Of a stretch of 64,000 bases of DNA, positions 8,734 to 17,022 are shown in pieces. Numbering within the stretch: position 1 is the stretch's first letter; each line of letters opens with the position of its first letter. Made by a program: the position numbers and the translations under genes. Below the pieces are notes generated by a model. It was not told the origin of the DNA. It saw nothing but the letters and a program-made list of their open reading frames with translations, and searched no databases. The stretch is taken from assembly GCF_037113415.1 (NCBI RefSeq), contig NZ_CP146608.1:2066501-2130500 (forward strand). The letters run 5' to 3'. The stretch is from Devosia sp. XK-2. Lineage in GTDB: Bacteria; Pseudomonadota; Alphaproteobacteria; Rhizobiales; Devosiaceae.

Positions 8734-8782
8734 TAACTCTGCCGAACTCTGAATCAAACTCTGACTTACCAAGGCTAAACCC

Positions 8783-10117
8783 ATGATTCCGCGCTATTCC
8801 CGTCCCGAAATGGTTGCCAATTGGTCGGCCGAAAGCCGCTTTGCCATCTGGTTCGAGATCGAGGCGCATGCCACCAGCAAACTGGCGGAACTGGGCGTGG
8901 TGCCCAAGGAGAGCGCCGACAATATCTGGGACGTGATGAATGCGCGCAAGGTCGCGCGCGGCGATTATGGCTTCGATGTCGCGCGGATCGACGAAATCGA
9001 ACGCACCACCAAGCATGACGTGATCGCCTTTTTGACGCATCTGTCGGAGATCGTCGGCCCCGATGCCCGCTTCGTCCACCAGGGCATGACAAGCTCGGAC
9101 ATTCTGGACACGACCCTGTCGGTGCAATTGAAAAATGCTGCTGACATTCTGCTCACCGATATCGATGCGCTGCTGGCTGCGCTGAAGCGCCGGGCGATGG
9201 AACACAAGAATACCATCACCATCGGCCGCAGCCACGGTATTCATGCCGAGCCGACAACCTTTGGCGTGAAGCTGGCCGAGGCCTATGCCGAATTCACCCG
9301 CAACCGCGCCCGCCTGGTCGCGGCGCGGGACGAGATCGCCACGGCTGCCATTTCCGGCGCCATCGGCACCTTCGCCAATATCGATCCCTCGGTGGAAGAA
9401 TATGTGGCCGAAAAGCTAGGCCTCTCCATCGAGCCGGTCTCAACGCAGGTGATCCCGCGCGACCGCCACGCCATGTTCTTTGCCACGCTCGGCGTCATCG
9501 CCTCGTCGATCGAGCGCCTCGCGGTGGAAATCCGCCATTTGCAGCGCACCGAAGTGCTCGAAGCCGAGGAGTTCTTCTCCCCCGGCCAGAAGGGCTCGTC
9601 GGCCATGCCCCATAAGCGCAACCCGGTTCTGACTGAAAACCTCACCGGCCTCGCGCGTCTCGTACGCGGCATGGTGACCCCAGCGCTGGAAAATGTGGCG
9701 CTCTGGCACGAGCGCGATATTTCGCACTCCTCTGTCGAACGCATGATCGGGCCGGATGCCACAGTGACGCTCGACTTCGCGCTGGCGCGGCTGACGGGGG
9801 TGATCGACAAGCTGGTGGTCTATCCCGAAAACATGCGTAAGAACCTCGATCTCCTGGGCGGACTGCACAATTCGCAGCGCGTGCTGCTGGCCCTGACCCA
9901 GGCCGGCTATAGCCGCGAGGACTCTTATGCCGCTGTGCAGCGCAATGCCATGAAGGTCTGGGAACATCGCGGGGATCGCGCGGGCTTGTTCGCGCAGAAC
10001 CTCAAGGACGACCCGGAAGTGACTCTGAGCGATGCACAAATCGACGCCATGTTCGATGACGGCTATCACCTCAAGCATGTCGACACGATCTTCGCCCGGG
10101 TATTTGGCGAGGCCTGA
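8783..10117 (+). CDS. purB: Adenylosuccinate lyase
   Basis: Catalyses two fumarate-releasing steps of purine synthesis (SAICAR to AICAR and adenylosuccinate to AMP). The 444-residue protein of the fumarase/aspartase superfamily has HQGMTSSDILDT near 95, the catalytic histidine in GRSHGIHAEPTTFG near 150, and the signature loop GSSAMPHKRNP near 270. Length and start (MIPRYSRPEM) are family-typical. The stop overlaps the next start by one base, beginning a string of four coupled genes. Confidence 0.96.
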   Translation: MIPRYSRPEMVANWSAESRFAIWFEIEAHATSKLAELGVVPKESADNIWDVMNARKVARGDYGFDVARIDEIERTTKHDVIAFLTHLSEIVGPDARFVHQGMTSSDILDTTLSVQLKNAADILLTDIDALLAALKRRAMEHKNTITIGRSHGIHAEPTTFGVKLAEAYAEFTRNRARLVAARDEIATAAISGAIGTFANIDPSVEEYVAEKLGLSIEPVSTQVIPRDRHAMFFATLGVIASSIERLAVEIRHLQRTEVLEAEEFFSPGQKGSSAMPHKRNPVLTENLTGLARLVRGMVTPALENVALWHERDISHSSVERMIGPDATVTLDFALARLTGVIDKLVVYPENMRKNLDLLGGLHNSQRVLLALTQAGYSREDSYAAVQRNAMKVWEHRGDRAGLFAQNLKDDPEVTLSDAQIDAMFDDGYHLKHVDTIFARVFGEA

Positions 10118-10527
10118 TGAGCGACATCGTCTATGCTGAAGAGCCGGCGCTCAGCGCCCAGGACTATATCGCCATTATCGGCTCGACCTACATGGCCGAA
10201 CGGCGGCCGGTGGGTAACCCTGACCGCATCGGCCGCATGCTGGCCGGCTCGGGCGTGATCGTAACGGCGCGCGATGCGGGGCGGATCGTGGGCCTGCTGC
10301 GCGGCATTTCGGATGGTGAATGGGTCTGCTATGTCGCCGACCTTGCCGTTGCCGCCGGGCAGCAGGGCAAGGGCATCGGCACCGGCCTACTGCACACCTG
10401 CCGCACAATCCTGGGTCCAGGTATGGGAATTGTTCTGATCGCCTACCCCGAGGCGGTCGACTACTATCGGAAAATCGGCATGGGCGAGATGCAGGGTTTC
10501 TATTTCGATCGCGAGGTCCGCACATGA
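10117..10527 (+). CDS. GNAT-family N-acetyltransferase
   Basis: A 136-residue single GNAT domain. The acetyl-CoA pyrophosphate loop Q-Q-G-K-G-I-G (about residues 87-93) follows a beta strand (CYVADLAVAA), and the C-terminal EAVDYYRKIGMGEMQGFYF matches the YxxxGF end of the fold. It overlaps purB by one base and the next gene by four (ATGA). Substrate unknown. The coupling to purB suggests co-expression rather than a purine role. Confidence 0.85.
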   Translation: MSDIVYAEEPALSAQDYIAIIGSTYMAERRPVGNPDRIGRMLAGSGVIVTARDAGRIVGLLRGISDGEWVCYVADLAVAAGQQGKGIGTGLLHTCRTILGPGMGIVLIAYPEAVDYYRKIGMGEMQGFYFDREVRT

Positions 10528-11075
10528 GAATTGCCGACGCCGACATTCTGATCCTGCCGGGCCTGGGCAATTCGGGCGAAGGTCATTGGCAATTGCGCTG
10601 GGCCGAGAAAATGTCGACCGCCGCCATTGTCGAACAGGCCGAATGGGACGATCCCGATCCGGAGGACTGGACCGATACCATCGTCAAAGCCGTGGAACTG
10701 GCCGAGCGGCCAGTGGTGCTGGTGGCCCATTCGCTGGCCTGCATCGCGCTGGTGCAGGCTGCCGGTCGCTTCCCCGAGGGCAAGGTCAAGGGCGCGCTTC
10801 TGGTGTCGCCGCCCGATATCGAGGGCAATAAGGACGTGCCCGAGGAGGCACGTGCCTTTGGCCTGGTACCCCGCGATCCCCTGCCCTTTCCTTCGCTACT
10901 GGTGATTTCCGACAGCGATCCCTATTGCTCGCTTGAGGCGGCGGCAGACTATGCGGGCGCATGGGGCTCGGATTTTCACCAGGCGGGCAATGCCGGCCAT
11001 ATCAATGTCCATTCAGGACACGGGCCCTGGCCCGAAGGGCTGCTGATGTTCACCCGGTTGATGCAGCGGCTGTGA
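10524..11075 (+). CDS. RBBP9/YdeN-type alpha/beta hydrolase
   Basis: A 183-residue serine hydrolase of the RBBP9/YdeN family. It opens with ILILPGLGNSGEGHWQLRW (strand and oxyanion loop). The nucleophile serine is in LVAHSLACIA near residue 73, the acid in VISDSDPYCS near 130, and the histidine in GNAGHINVHSGHG near 160, giving a full triad in family order. The ATGA overlap with the preceding acetyltransferase and one-base overlap with the next indicate co-translation. Substrate unknown. Confidence 0.85.
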   Translation: MRIADADILILPGLGNSGEGHWQLRWAEKMSTAAIVEQAEWDDPDPEDWTDTIVKAVELAERPVVLVAHSLACIALVQAAGRFPEGKVKGALLVSPPDIEGNKDVPEEARAFGLVPRDPLPFPSLLVISDSDPYCSLEAAADYAGAWGSDFHQAGNAGHINVHSGHGPWPEGLLMFTRLMQRL

Positions 11076-11491
11076 TGGATAGCTATGCAATTGTGCCGGA
11101 AGTCCCCGGCATCGAGGACTATCTGCGTCTGCGCGTTGCGGCCGGCCTCAGCCCCAAAACGCGCGAGCAGGCGGAAAAGGGCCTGCCCAATAGCTGGTTC
11201 GGCGTCAGCGTGGTCCAGGGCGGCGCAACTATCGGCATGGGGCGCGTGATCGGCGACGGCGGCACCGCGTTCCAGATCGTCGATATAGCGCTCGAACCGG
11301 CCCATCACGGCAAGGGGCTGGGCAAGGCCATCATGCAGGCGCTCATGGACCGGCTCAATGCCGAGGCACCGCAAGGCGCCTATGTGAGCCTGATCGCCGA
11401 TGGCGACGCCAAACATCTCTATGCCAAATACGGTTTCGAGCCGGTAATGCCGGCCTCGATCGGCATGGCGATGTGGGTGAGGCGAGGCTAG
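11075..11491 (+). CDS. GNAT-family N-acetyltransferase
   Basis: A 138-residue GNAT protein. The motif HHGKGLGKAIMQAL (about 73-86) binds acetyl-CoA, and ADGDAKHLYAKYGFEPVMP near 110-128 is the conserved C-terminal strand-helix. It is the last gene of the purB-coupled string and differs clearly from the GNAT at 10117. Its 3' end overlaps the end of a minus-strand small frameshifted gene by four bases. Substrate unknown. Confidence 0.85.
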   Translation: MDSYAIVPEVPGIEDYLRLRVAAGLSPKTREQAEKGLPNSWFGVSVVQGGATIGMGRVIGDGGTAFQIVDIALEPAHHGKGLGKAIMQALMDRLNAEAPQGAYVSLIADGDAKHLYAKYGFEPVMPASIGMAMWVRRG

Positions 11492-11690
11492 GGATGCGAT
11501 TGATCCCGGGGCCCGTGCAGCACGCGTCCGATGAGCACGATATCGCTCTCGACCCGATACCCTCAGCGATGGTCTGCCGGATCAGACGCCGCTTTTCCTC
11601 AGGCGGCAAAGCGTCAAACTGCGCGCGCTGCTCCGCCGTCGGGGCGGTCCAGGGATAGACATCAACGCTGATCGTCTCGGGGGTGTCCAT
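11488..11690 (-). pseudogene. Small gene with a probable one-base frameshift
   Basis: From the ATG at 11690 the frame reads a plausible N-terminus (ISVDVYPWTAPTAEQRAQFDALPPEEKRRLI..TIAEG). It then becomes Cys/Ser-rich and runs into the opposite gene. A shift near 11560-11562, where CCC (plus strand) would be CCCC, joins it to YRVESDIVLIGRVLHGPRDQ and a stop at 11488, giving about 67 residues. The beginning resembles small antitoxin-like proteins seen in related bacteria, but this is a guess. Either the gene is broken or the assembly lacks one base. Confidence 0.5.
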
Positions 11691-11731
11691 TAGGCCACTT
11701 TGCCACACGTGCCCAAACGGTCCAATCCAGC

Positions 11732-11760
11732 AAAAAGCCCCGCCGGTGATCCGACGGGGC
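11732..11760 (-). terminator. Rho-independent terminator after the DUF1476 gene
   Basis: On the minus strand GCCCCGTCGG and CCGGCGGGGC form a 10-bp stem with one mismatch and a 4-base loop, followed by TTTTT. It lies 27 bp past the stop of the DUF1476 gene. Confidence 0.8.
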
Positions 11761-11786
11761 CGTGCAGATTTTGGATGGAGCGGGCC

Positions 11787-12110
11787 TTACCCCTCGGCGG
11801 CAATCTGCTCGCTGGCAACGGCGATCAGGCTCAGCATCTTTTCACGAATCACAGCCTCCGTGATCGAAACGCCCTTGGCCTTGAGGTCGCCCGAGACTTT
11901 GCGGAACACGTCTTCGTCGCCCGCTTCCTGGAAATCGGAGGCGACCACTTCGGCGGCATAGGTCTTGGCGGCCTCGGCCTCGAGACCCATCAGCTCGGCC
12001 GCCCACAGGCCCAGGAGCTTGTTGCGGCGCGCTTCGGCCCTGAACTTCTTTTCCGCATCAAATGCGAACTTGGCTTCCTGGCCCTTTTTGCGTTCGTCGA
12101 ACCCGCTCAT
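11787..12110 (-). CDS. DUF1476 protein (F1-ATPase inhibitor zeta family)
   Basis: A 107-residue, helix-rich protein starting MSGFDERKKGQEAKFAFDAEKKFRAEARRNKLLGLWAAELMG, the signature of DUF1476. In Paracoccus denitrificans this family is the zeta subunit that blocks ATP hydrolysis by the F1 motor through its N-terminal segment. The family is confined to alphaproteobacteria, which supports the taxonomic placement. It diverges from purC across a 207-bp gap that must hold both promoters. Inhibitory activity here is inferred from the family; in some rhizobial relatives the inhibition is weak. Confidence 0.88.
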   Translation of the reverse strand: MSGFDERKKGQEAKFAFDAEKKFRAEARRNKLLGLWAAELMGLEAEAAKTYAAEVVASDFQEAGDEDVFRKVSGDLKAKGVSITEAVIREKMLSLIAVASEQIAAEG

Positions 12111-12317
12111 GGTCTCTCCCGTTCTCTCTATCTACCGCCCCAGCGGCTATTGCCCTTGGACATAGGCGGTTCAGCCAAGCAAATCAACGGCGCTCGCATC
12201 CCTGCGACCCCATGCCCCGCGCCGGGGTGAAGCGACGAAAGCCCTTGCTTTTTGATACCATTCTGGCGCATGAAGCGGCCCATTCCACCCATCCTCTCAC
12301 AAGCAGCGGATTCGTTC

Positions 12318-13082
12318 ATGAACCGTCGACGCAAAATCTATGAAGGCAAGGCCAAGATCCTGTTCGAAGGACCCGAGCCGGGCACGCTCGTGCAGTACTT
12401 CAAGGACGATGCCACCGCCGGCAACGGCGCCAAGCATGAAGTGATCGACGGCAAGGGCGTGCTGAACAACCGCATCAGCGAATTCATCTTCTCCAAGCTC
12501 AACGATCTGGGCATCCCGACCCACTTCATCCGTCGCGTCAATATGCGCGAGCAGTTGATCAAGGAAGTCGAGATCATCCCGCTCGAAGTGATCGTGCGCA
12601 ATGTGGCGGCCGGTTCGCTTGCCAAGCGTCTGGGCCTCGAGCCCGGGACGCGCCTGCCCCGCTCGATCATCGAATTCTGCTACAAGGACGACGCCCTGGG
12701 CGATCCGATGGTATCGGAAGAGCATATCACCGCCTTCGGCTGGGCGACCCCGGCCGAGCTCGACGACATTATGAGCCTTGCGGTCCGCATCAACGACTTC
12801 CTCACGGGCCTGTTCATGGGCGTGGGCATTCAGCTCGTCGACTTCAAGATCGAGTGCGGCCGCCTTTATGAAGGCGACCTGATGCGCATTGTCCTGGCTG
12901 ACGAGATCAGCCCCGACAACTGCCGCCTGTGGGACATCAAGACCCGCACCAAGATGGACAAGGACCGCTTCCGCGAGGGCCTTGGCGGGCTGGTCGAAAA
13001 TTATCGCGAGGTCGCTCAGCGCCTCGGCATTCTGGTTGAGAACGACAATGCGCTGACCACTGGTCCGCGTCTTGTGCAGTAA
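12318..13082 (+). CDS. purC: Phosphoribosylaminoimidazole-succinocarboxamide synthase
   Basis: SAICAR synthetase of the purine pathway, joining aspartate to CAIR with ATP. The 254-residue protein shows [44 protein letters not shown], the [11 protein letters not shown] strand and the [13 protein letters not shown] signature. [13 protein letters not shown] is the family start, so 12318 is chosen although the ribosome site is weak and an in-frame ATG exists at 12252. purS follows after 15 bp. Confidence 0.95.
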   Translation: MNRRRKIYEGKAKILFEGPEPGTLVQYFKDDATAGNGAKHEVIDGKGVLNNRISEFIFSKLNDLGIPTHFIRRVNMREQLIKEVEIIPLEVIVRNVAAGSLAKRLGLEPGTRLPRSIIEFCYKDDALGDPMVSEEHITAFGWATPAELDDIMSLAVRINDFLTGLFMGVGIQLVDFKIECGRLYEGDLMRIVLADEISPDNCRLWDIKTRTKMDKDRFREGLGGLVENYREVAQRLGILVENDNALTTGPRLVQ

Positions 13083-13097
13083 TTCGGAGAACGCCTC

Positions 13098-13340
13098 ATG
13101 AAAGCGCGCGTTATCGTCACGCTCAAGAACGGCGTTCTCGACCCCCAAGGCCAGGCCATTGAGGGTTCGCTGGCGAGCCTGGGCTTTGCTGGTGTGGCCG
13201 GTGTCAGGCAGGGAAAGGTCTTTGATCTCGAAGTGCCGGGAACCGATGAGGACGCAGCGCGTTCACAGATCAAACAGATGTGTGAAAAGCTTCTCGCCAA
13301 CACCGTGATCGAAAACTACGCGATCGAAATCTCACATTAA
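13098..13340 (+). CDS. purS: FGAM synthase subunit PurS
   Basis: The 80-residue small subunit of the three-part formylglycinamidine ribonucleotide synthase, bridging PurQ and PurL. The sequence KARVIVTLKNGVLDPQGQAIEGSLASLGF near the N-terminus and NTVIENYAIEI at the end are typical. GGAG precedes the ATG. In this genome purS and purQ are about 5 kb apart, because four surface-glycan genes and a small orphan gene lie between. Confidence 0.95.
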   Translation: MKARVIVTLKNGVLDPQGQAIEGSLASLGFAGVAGVRQGKVFDLEVPGTDEDAARSQIKQMCEKLLANTVIENYAIEISH

Positions 13341-13390
13341 CGCCTCACGGCTATAACTTTAAATCGCGCCTTTTCCCGGCGCAGGATCGT

Positions 13391-13483
13391 ATGACTATGC
13401 GCAAGACCCAGATCGCCCTCACCGTCATGTTCTTCTCTTCGCTCGGCCTGCTTTTTGCGGCCTACGCGTCAGTGCCGGTCTGA
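13391..13483 (+). CDS. Possible 30-residue membrane microprotein
   Basis: A short frame that reads M-T-M-R-K-T followed by a hydrophobic run (QIALTVMFFSSLGLLFAAYA) and ends SVPV. The positive start and one transmembrane-length stretch are what a single-span microprotein looks like. An internal ATG at 13397 gives 28 residues. The ribosome site is weak (AGGATCGT). It could also be noise in the 266-bp gap after purS. Confidence 0.35.
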   Translation: MTMRKTQIALTVMFFSSLGLLFAAYASVPV

Positions 13484-13606
13484 AATATTGCGACCGGGAC
13501 TTTATCGGCCCCGCTTTTATACCTGACATCTATGCTGTGATGACCATTTGTTAAGCCGGAAACGGCTAGCTTCGGGCACGTCTATTGTGACACGAAGTAG
13601 AACAGC

Positions 13607-14074
13607 TTGGTTTCATTTTCGCGCTATCTGCTGACCGCTGGAACGGCCACGATCGTGGACGTGACACTGGTGCAATTGTGCCTGCAGTTCGGTCTGGGCT
13701 ATGGCCAAGCCATGCTCGCGCTGGCCATTGCCGTGGGCGCGGCGGCGGGCACGATGGTCAATTTCCTGCTCTCGCGCCGCTTTGTGTTTCGCCCCGACGG
13801 GCGCCAACCGCATGAACAGTTCGCTACTTTCCTCACCATATCGCTGACGACCGCCCTTTTGCGCATGGTGCTGGCCTATGGCCTGGTCGCCATTCTGGCG
13901 CTTCCCGCCTTCGCCATGCTGCTCACCCTGCCGGTCCCCGCACCGGCCGAGCGGATCGCCCATCTCGGCGCCGTTGGCCTGGTGACTATCTATTCCTTTC
14001 TTGCGCATCGCCATTTTTCCTTTGCCGGAGGGCTGCGCAATCGCCTGTTCACCCGAACCACCACGGTGTCCTGA
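13607..14074 (+). CDS. GtrA-family membrane protein
   Basis: A 155-residue protein with four hydrophobic segments (about 8-28, 35-55, 75-95, 125-145) and the GtrA pattern: RYLLTAGTATIVDVTLVQL at the start, GAAAGTMVNFLLSRRFVF in the second span. GtrA proteins are linked to transfer of lipid-bound sugars across the inner membrane. The start is TTG at 13607 with a poor ribosome site; no ATG fits. The stop overlaps the next start (CCTGATG), forming a surface-glycan operon with the two genes downstream. Confidence 0.85.
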   Translation: MVSFSRYLLTAGTATIVDVTLVQLCLQFGLGYGQAMLALAIAVGAAAGTMVNFLLSRRFVFRPDGRQPHEQFATFLTISLTTALLRMVLAYGLVAILALPAFAMLLTLPVPAPAERIAHLGAVGLVTIYSFLAHRHFSFAGGLRNRLFTRTTTVS

Positions 14075-15558
14075 TGCATGTAGAAACGCTGGTGATAGGC
14101 GCCGGGCCCGCCGGACTGACCACAGCCTATGAACTGACTAAGGCAGGCCGCAGCGTCGCCATTGTCGAGCGCGACCCCGCCTATGTGGGCGGCATTTCAC
14201 GCACGGTGAACTACAGGGGCTACCGCTTCGACATTGGCGGGCATCGTTTCTTTTCCAAAAGCGCCGAGGTCGAGGCCTGGTGGACCGAAATCATGGGCGA
14301 TGAAATGCTGCATCGCCCGCGCTCGAGCCGCATCTATTACAATGGCAAGCTGTTCGACTATCCGCTGCGCGCCATGGATGCGCTGACCAAGCTGGGTCCG
14401 ATCGAGGCGCTGCGCTGCGTACTATCCTATGGCTGGGCCAAGCTGCGGCCCTATCCCAATGCCGTCAGCTTCGAGCAATGGGTAGTCAACAATTTCGGCC
14501 GTCGGCTGTTCGAGATCTTCTTCAAGACCTATACCGAAAAGGTCTGGGGCATGGATTGCGGCGAGATTTCCGCCGACTGGGCGGCCCAGCGCATCAAGGG
14601 CCTCAACCTCTACCAGGCCATTATCCAGAGCTTCGGTCCGGGCAAAACACCCGGCTCGCGCGACGAGGTCATCAAGACCCTGATCAATTCTTTCCGCTAT
14701 CCCCGCCTTGGTCCCGGCCAGATGTGGGAGCGCGCGCGGGATCGGGTCGTCGAACAAGGCGGCACGGTGATGATGGGTTCGACCATCACCGCCCTCACCC
14801 AGCACGAACAGACCGGTCAATGGGTCGCCATTGTCACGGATGCAAACGGACACGAAACCAAGGTGACCGCCGATCATCTCGTGTCCACTGCCGCCATCAA
14901 TGAACTGGTGCGCATGCTGGGTGCCGACAGCGATCCGGCCATTGCGGCAGCTACAGCCGGCCTGCGCTATCGCGACTTCCTGATTGTCGGGCTGATCCTG
15001 CGCGGCAAGGAAAGCTTTGACGACAACTGGATCTATATCCACGACCCCAGCGTCAAGGTGGGGCGTATCCAGAACTTCAAGTCCTGGTCGCCCGATATGG
15101 TGCCGGACCCGAACACGGCCTGCTACGGCATGGAGTATTTCTGCAATGCGGGTGACGACACCTGGGACATGGAAGATGCCGATCTGATCGCGCGTGCCAA
15201 GGCCGAAATCGCCCAGTTGGGCCTGGCTCGGGCTGAGGACATTATCGACGGGTCGGTGGTGCGCCAGCCCAAGGCCTATCCGGTCTATAATGACTTCTAC
15301 AAAATCCATGTCGACACCATTGCCGACGGCCTCGACAGCCGGTTCTCCAACCTGCATCTGGCGGGCCGCAATGGCATGCACAAATACAACAATCAGGACC
15401 ATGCCATGATGACCGGCATGCTGACCGCCCGCAACATCTTGGCCGGCTATGGCGCCTATGATGTCTGGACGGTCAACGAGGACGCGGACTATCACGAGGG
15501 CGGCCATGCAGGCACTGACCGGATCGAAGAACGGCTCGTTCCGCGCCGCGTTGCCTGA
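14074..15558 (+). CDS. FAD-dependent oxidoreductase, UDP-galactopyranose-mutase/HemY-like
   Basis: A 494-residue flavoprotein. The N-terminal Rossmann motif V-I-G-A-G-P-A-G-L-T-T-A (7-18) and GGISRTVNYRGYRFDIGGHRFFSKS (about 39-63) put it in the amino-oxidase/UGM-like superfamily. The C-terminal FAD site SNLHLAGRNGMHKYNNQDHAMMTG is also clear. KVWGMDCGEISADWAAQRIKGL recalls UGM. Proteins of this type often sit with GtrA and membrane glycosyltransferases, as here. The reaction is unknown; isomerising or oxidising a nucleotide- or lipid-linked sugar is the contextual guess. Confidence 0.75.
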   Translation: MHVETLVIGAGPAGLTTAYELTKAGRSVAIVERDPAYVGGISRTVNYRGYRFDIGGHRFFSKSAEVEAWWTEIMGDEMLHRPRSSRIYYNGKLFDYPLRAMDALTKLGPIEALRCVLSYGWAKLRPYPNAVSFEQWVVNNFGRRLFEIFFKTYTEKVWGMDCGEISADWAAQRIKGLNLYQAIIQSFGPGKTPGSRDEVIKTLINSFRYPRLGPGQMWERARDRVVEQGGTVMMGSTITALTQHEQTGQWVAIVTDANGHETKVTADHLVSTAAINELVRMLGADSDPAIAAATAGLRYRDFLIVGLILRGKESFDDNWIYIHDPSVKVGRIQNFKSWSPDMVPDPNTACYGMEYFCNAGDDTWDMEDADLIARAKAEIAQLGLARAEDIIDGSVVRQPKAYPVYNDFYKIHVDTIADGLDSRFSNLHLAGRNGMHKYNNQDHAMMTGMLTARNILAGYGAYDVWTVNEDADYHEGGHAGTDRIEERLVPRRVA

Positions 15559-16909
15559 ACCGGGCGCAATAGGGCGCGGGCCGACGGGCCGGATTGAGAC
15601 CATCGTGGTGGCGGCACTGCTGCTCGCCTATGCCATTGTCGAATTTGTGCTGACCCTGGGACACGGCCCCTGGCTCGATGAAGCGCAGGCCTGGCTGCAG
15701 GCCACCACGCTCAGCGGGCCGCTGGACGCCCTGATCCTTCCCGGCGAGGGACATCCGCCACTTTGGTACTGGCTGTTGCGCTTGTTGTCGCTGGGGCTCG
15801 ATTTCAACCAGGCCCGATGGGTGACGCTGCCCATCGCCATCGCCAATGCCTATTTGCTGGCTCGTCTGCTGCGCGGACAAGTCCTGCCGCTGGCGATGAT
15901 GTTGTTCTCATTTCCACTACTGCAATTCTGGGGCTATCACTTCAGGCCCTATGGCATTGTGCTGGCTTGCATGACCGGCGCCATGCTGCTGGACCGCGCC
16001 AATCGTCCGGCCGCCGGGACCTGGCTCCTGGCGCTTGCCTGCGGTTTCCACTTCTTTGCCGGCTTTCTTTTTGCCTTTTGGCTCGTCTGGCAATGGCAGA
16101 AGGGGACACGCATCAACATGCTGGCTGGTCCCGCGGTGCTGGCCTTGGTCTTTGGCGCCCTGGCTTTGATCTCCGGGCTCGGCAACCAGAGCGTTGGCGT
16201 GGCCGAAGGGGGGCTTGCCGAGGCGATTGTGCGCAATCTGGCCTGGATCGGCATGGTCGATGCCTTGCGCACCCCAATAACCGCCCTGGCGACACTGGCC
16301 CTGTTGGTCTTCGCCCTCCGCCGGACGCCCCTGATCCTGGCAACGCTGCTGGCGCTCATCGCCCTGTTCTCGGTAGCGACGGCCGCCGTCTATGGCAAAT
16401 ATCTCTGGCACGCCGCCTTCATGACCATGCTGTGCTTCATGGCCTTCGCCCTGACGGGGTTTGAAAAGCGCAAGGACCTGCTTTTTGCCCTGTTGATGAC
16501 GCCTCAGGTCGTTTTCGGCCTGGTGGCGGTTCACCACCGGCTGACCAATCCGGCCTGGCAACAGCCCGATCTATATGCCGTGATTGCCCGAGATGCCGGA
16601 GAGGCCTTCTCGCCCGAAAAACGATTGGTGGCCTGGCCAGACCTGGCCGGGGTGACAATGGCGGCCGAGCATAATGTCTGGCTGATCAACGGCAATGGCG
16701 GCCAGGCTCTCGGTCCCGTGCAATGGCGGACACGCCAGGAAGAGAGGATCGACCCGGTGCTGCGCGACCTGCCCGTTCCCTATTGGCTCGTCTGCGGCGA
16801 TTGCCGGCCGGTGCTGGGCTTTCTCGATCAGAATGGCCGAAGCGCCCATTTTCTCGCCGATGCGCAAAATGTCGATAATGGCCACTTCTACGCGTTCCGG
16901 ATTGAATAG
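15506..16909 (+). CDS. GT-C-like polytopic membrane glycosyltransferase
   Basis: A 467-residue membrane protein with about 9-11 hydrophobic spans. The first extracytoplasmic loop carries HGPWLDEAQAW, resembling the acidic motif of GT-C transferases that use polyprenyl-phosphate sugars. A hydrophilic C-terminal domain of about 130 residues follows (from about 345). The start at 15506 is set by ACGAGGG six bases upstream and overlaps the oxidoreductase gene by 53 bases. It ends the GtrA/oxidoreductase operon. Sugar and acceptor unknown. Confidence 0.65.
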   Translation: MQALTGSKNGSFRAALPEPGAIGRGPTGRIETIVVAALLLAYAIVEFVLTLGHGPWLDEAQAWLQATTLSGPLDALILPGEGHPPLWYWLLRLLSLGLDFNQARWVTLPIAIANAYLLARLLRGQVLPLAMMLFSFPLLQFWGYHFRPYGIVLACMTGAMLLDRANRPAAGTWLLALACGFHFFAGFLFAFWLVWQWQKGTRINMLAGPAVLALVFGALALISGLGNQSVGVAEGGLAEAIVRNLAWIGMVDALRTPITALATLALLVFALRRTPLILATLLALIALFSVATAAVYGKYLWHAAFMTMLCFMAFALTGFEKRKDLLFALLMTPQVVFGLVAVHHRLTNPAWQQPDLYAVIARDAGEAFSPEKRLVAWPDLAGVTMAAEHNVWLINGNGGQALGPVQWRTRQEERIDPVLRDLPVPYWLVCGDCRPVLGFLDQNGRSAHFLADAQNVDNGHFYAFRIE

Positions 16910-17022
16910 CCCGCCTTAGGGCAATGCTTACCAAGCCGCGCATTTCTGCCCCGGCGAGAGTGGATCTTAACGCGGCCGGATAAGTCCTGCGCTAACTTGC
17001 GCCGCGTAAAGCGGAGGCGAGA

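Noticed and set aside
14422..15603. 393-codon minus-strand frame opposite the FAD oxidoreductase
   Set aside because: Antisense shadow with no family signature. The plus-strand gene has intact FAD motifs.
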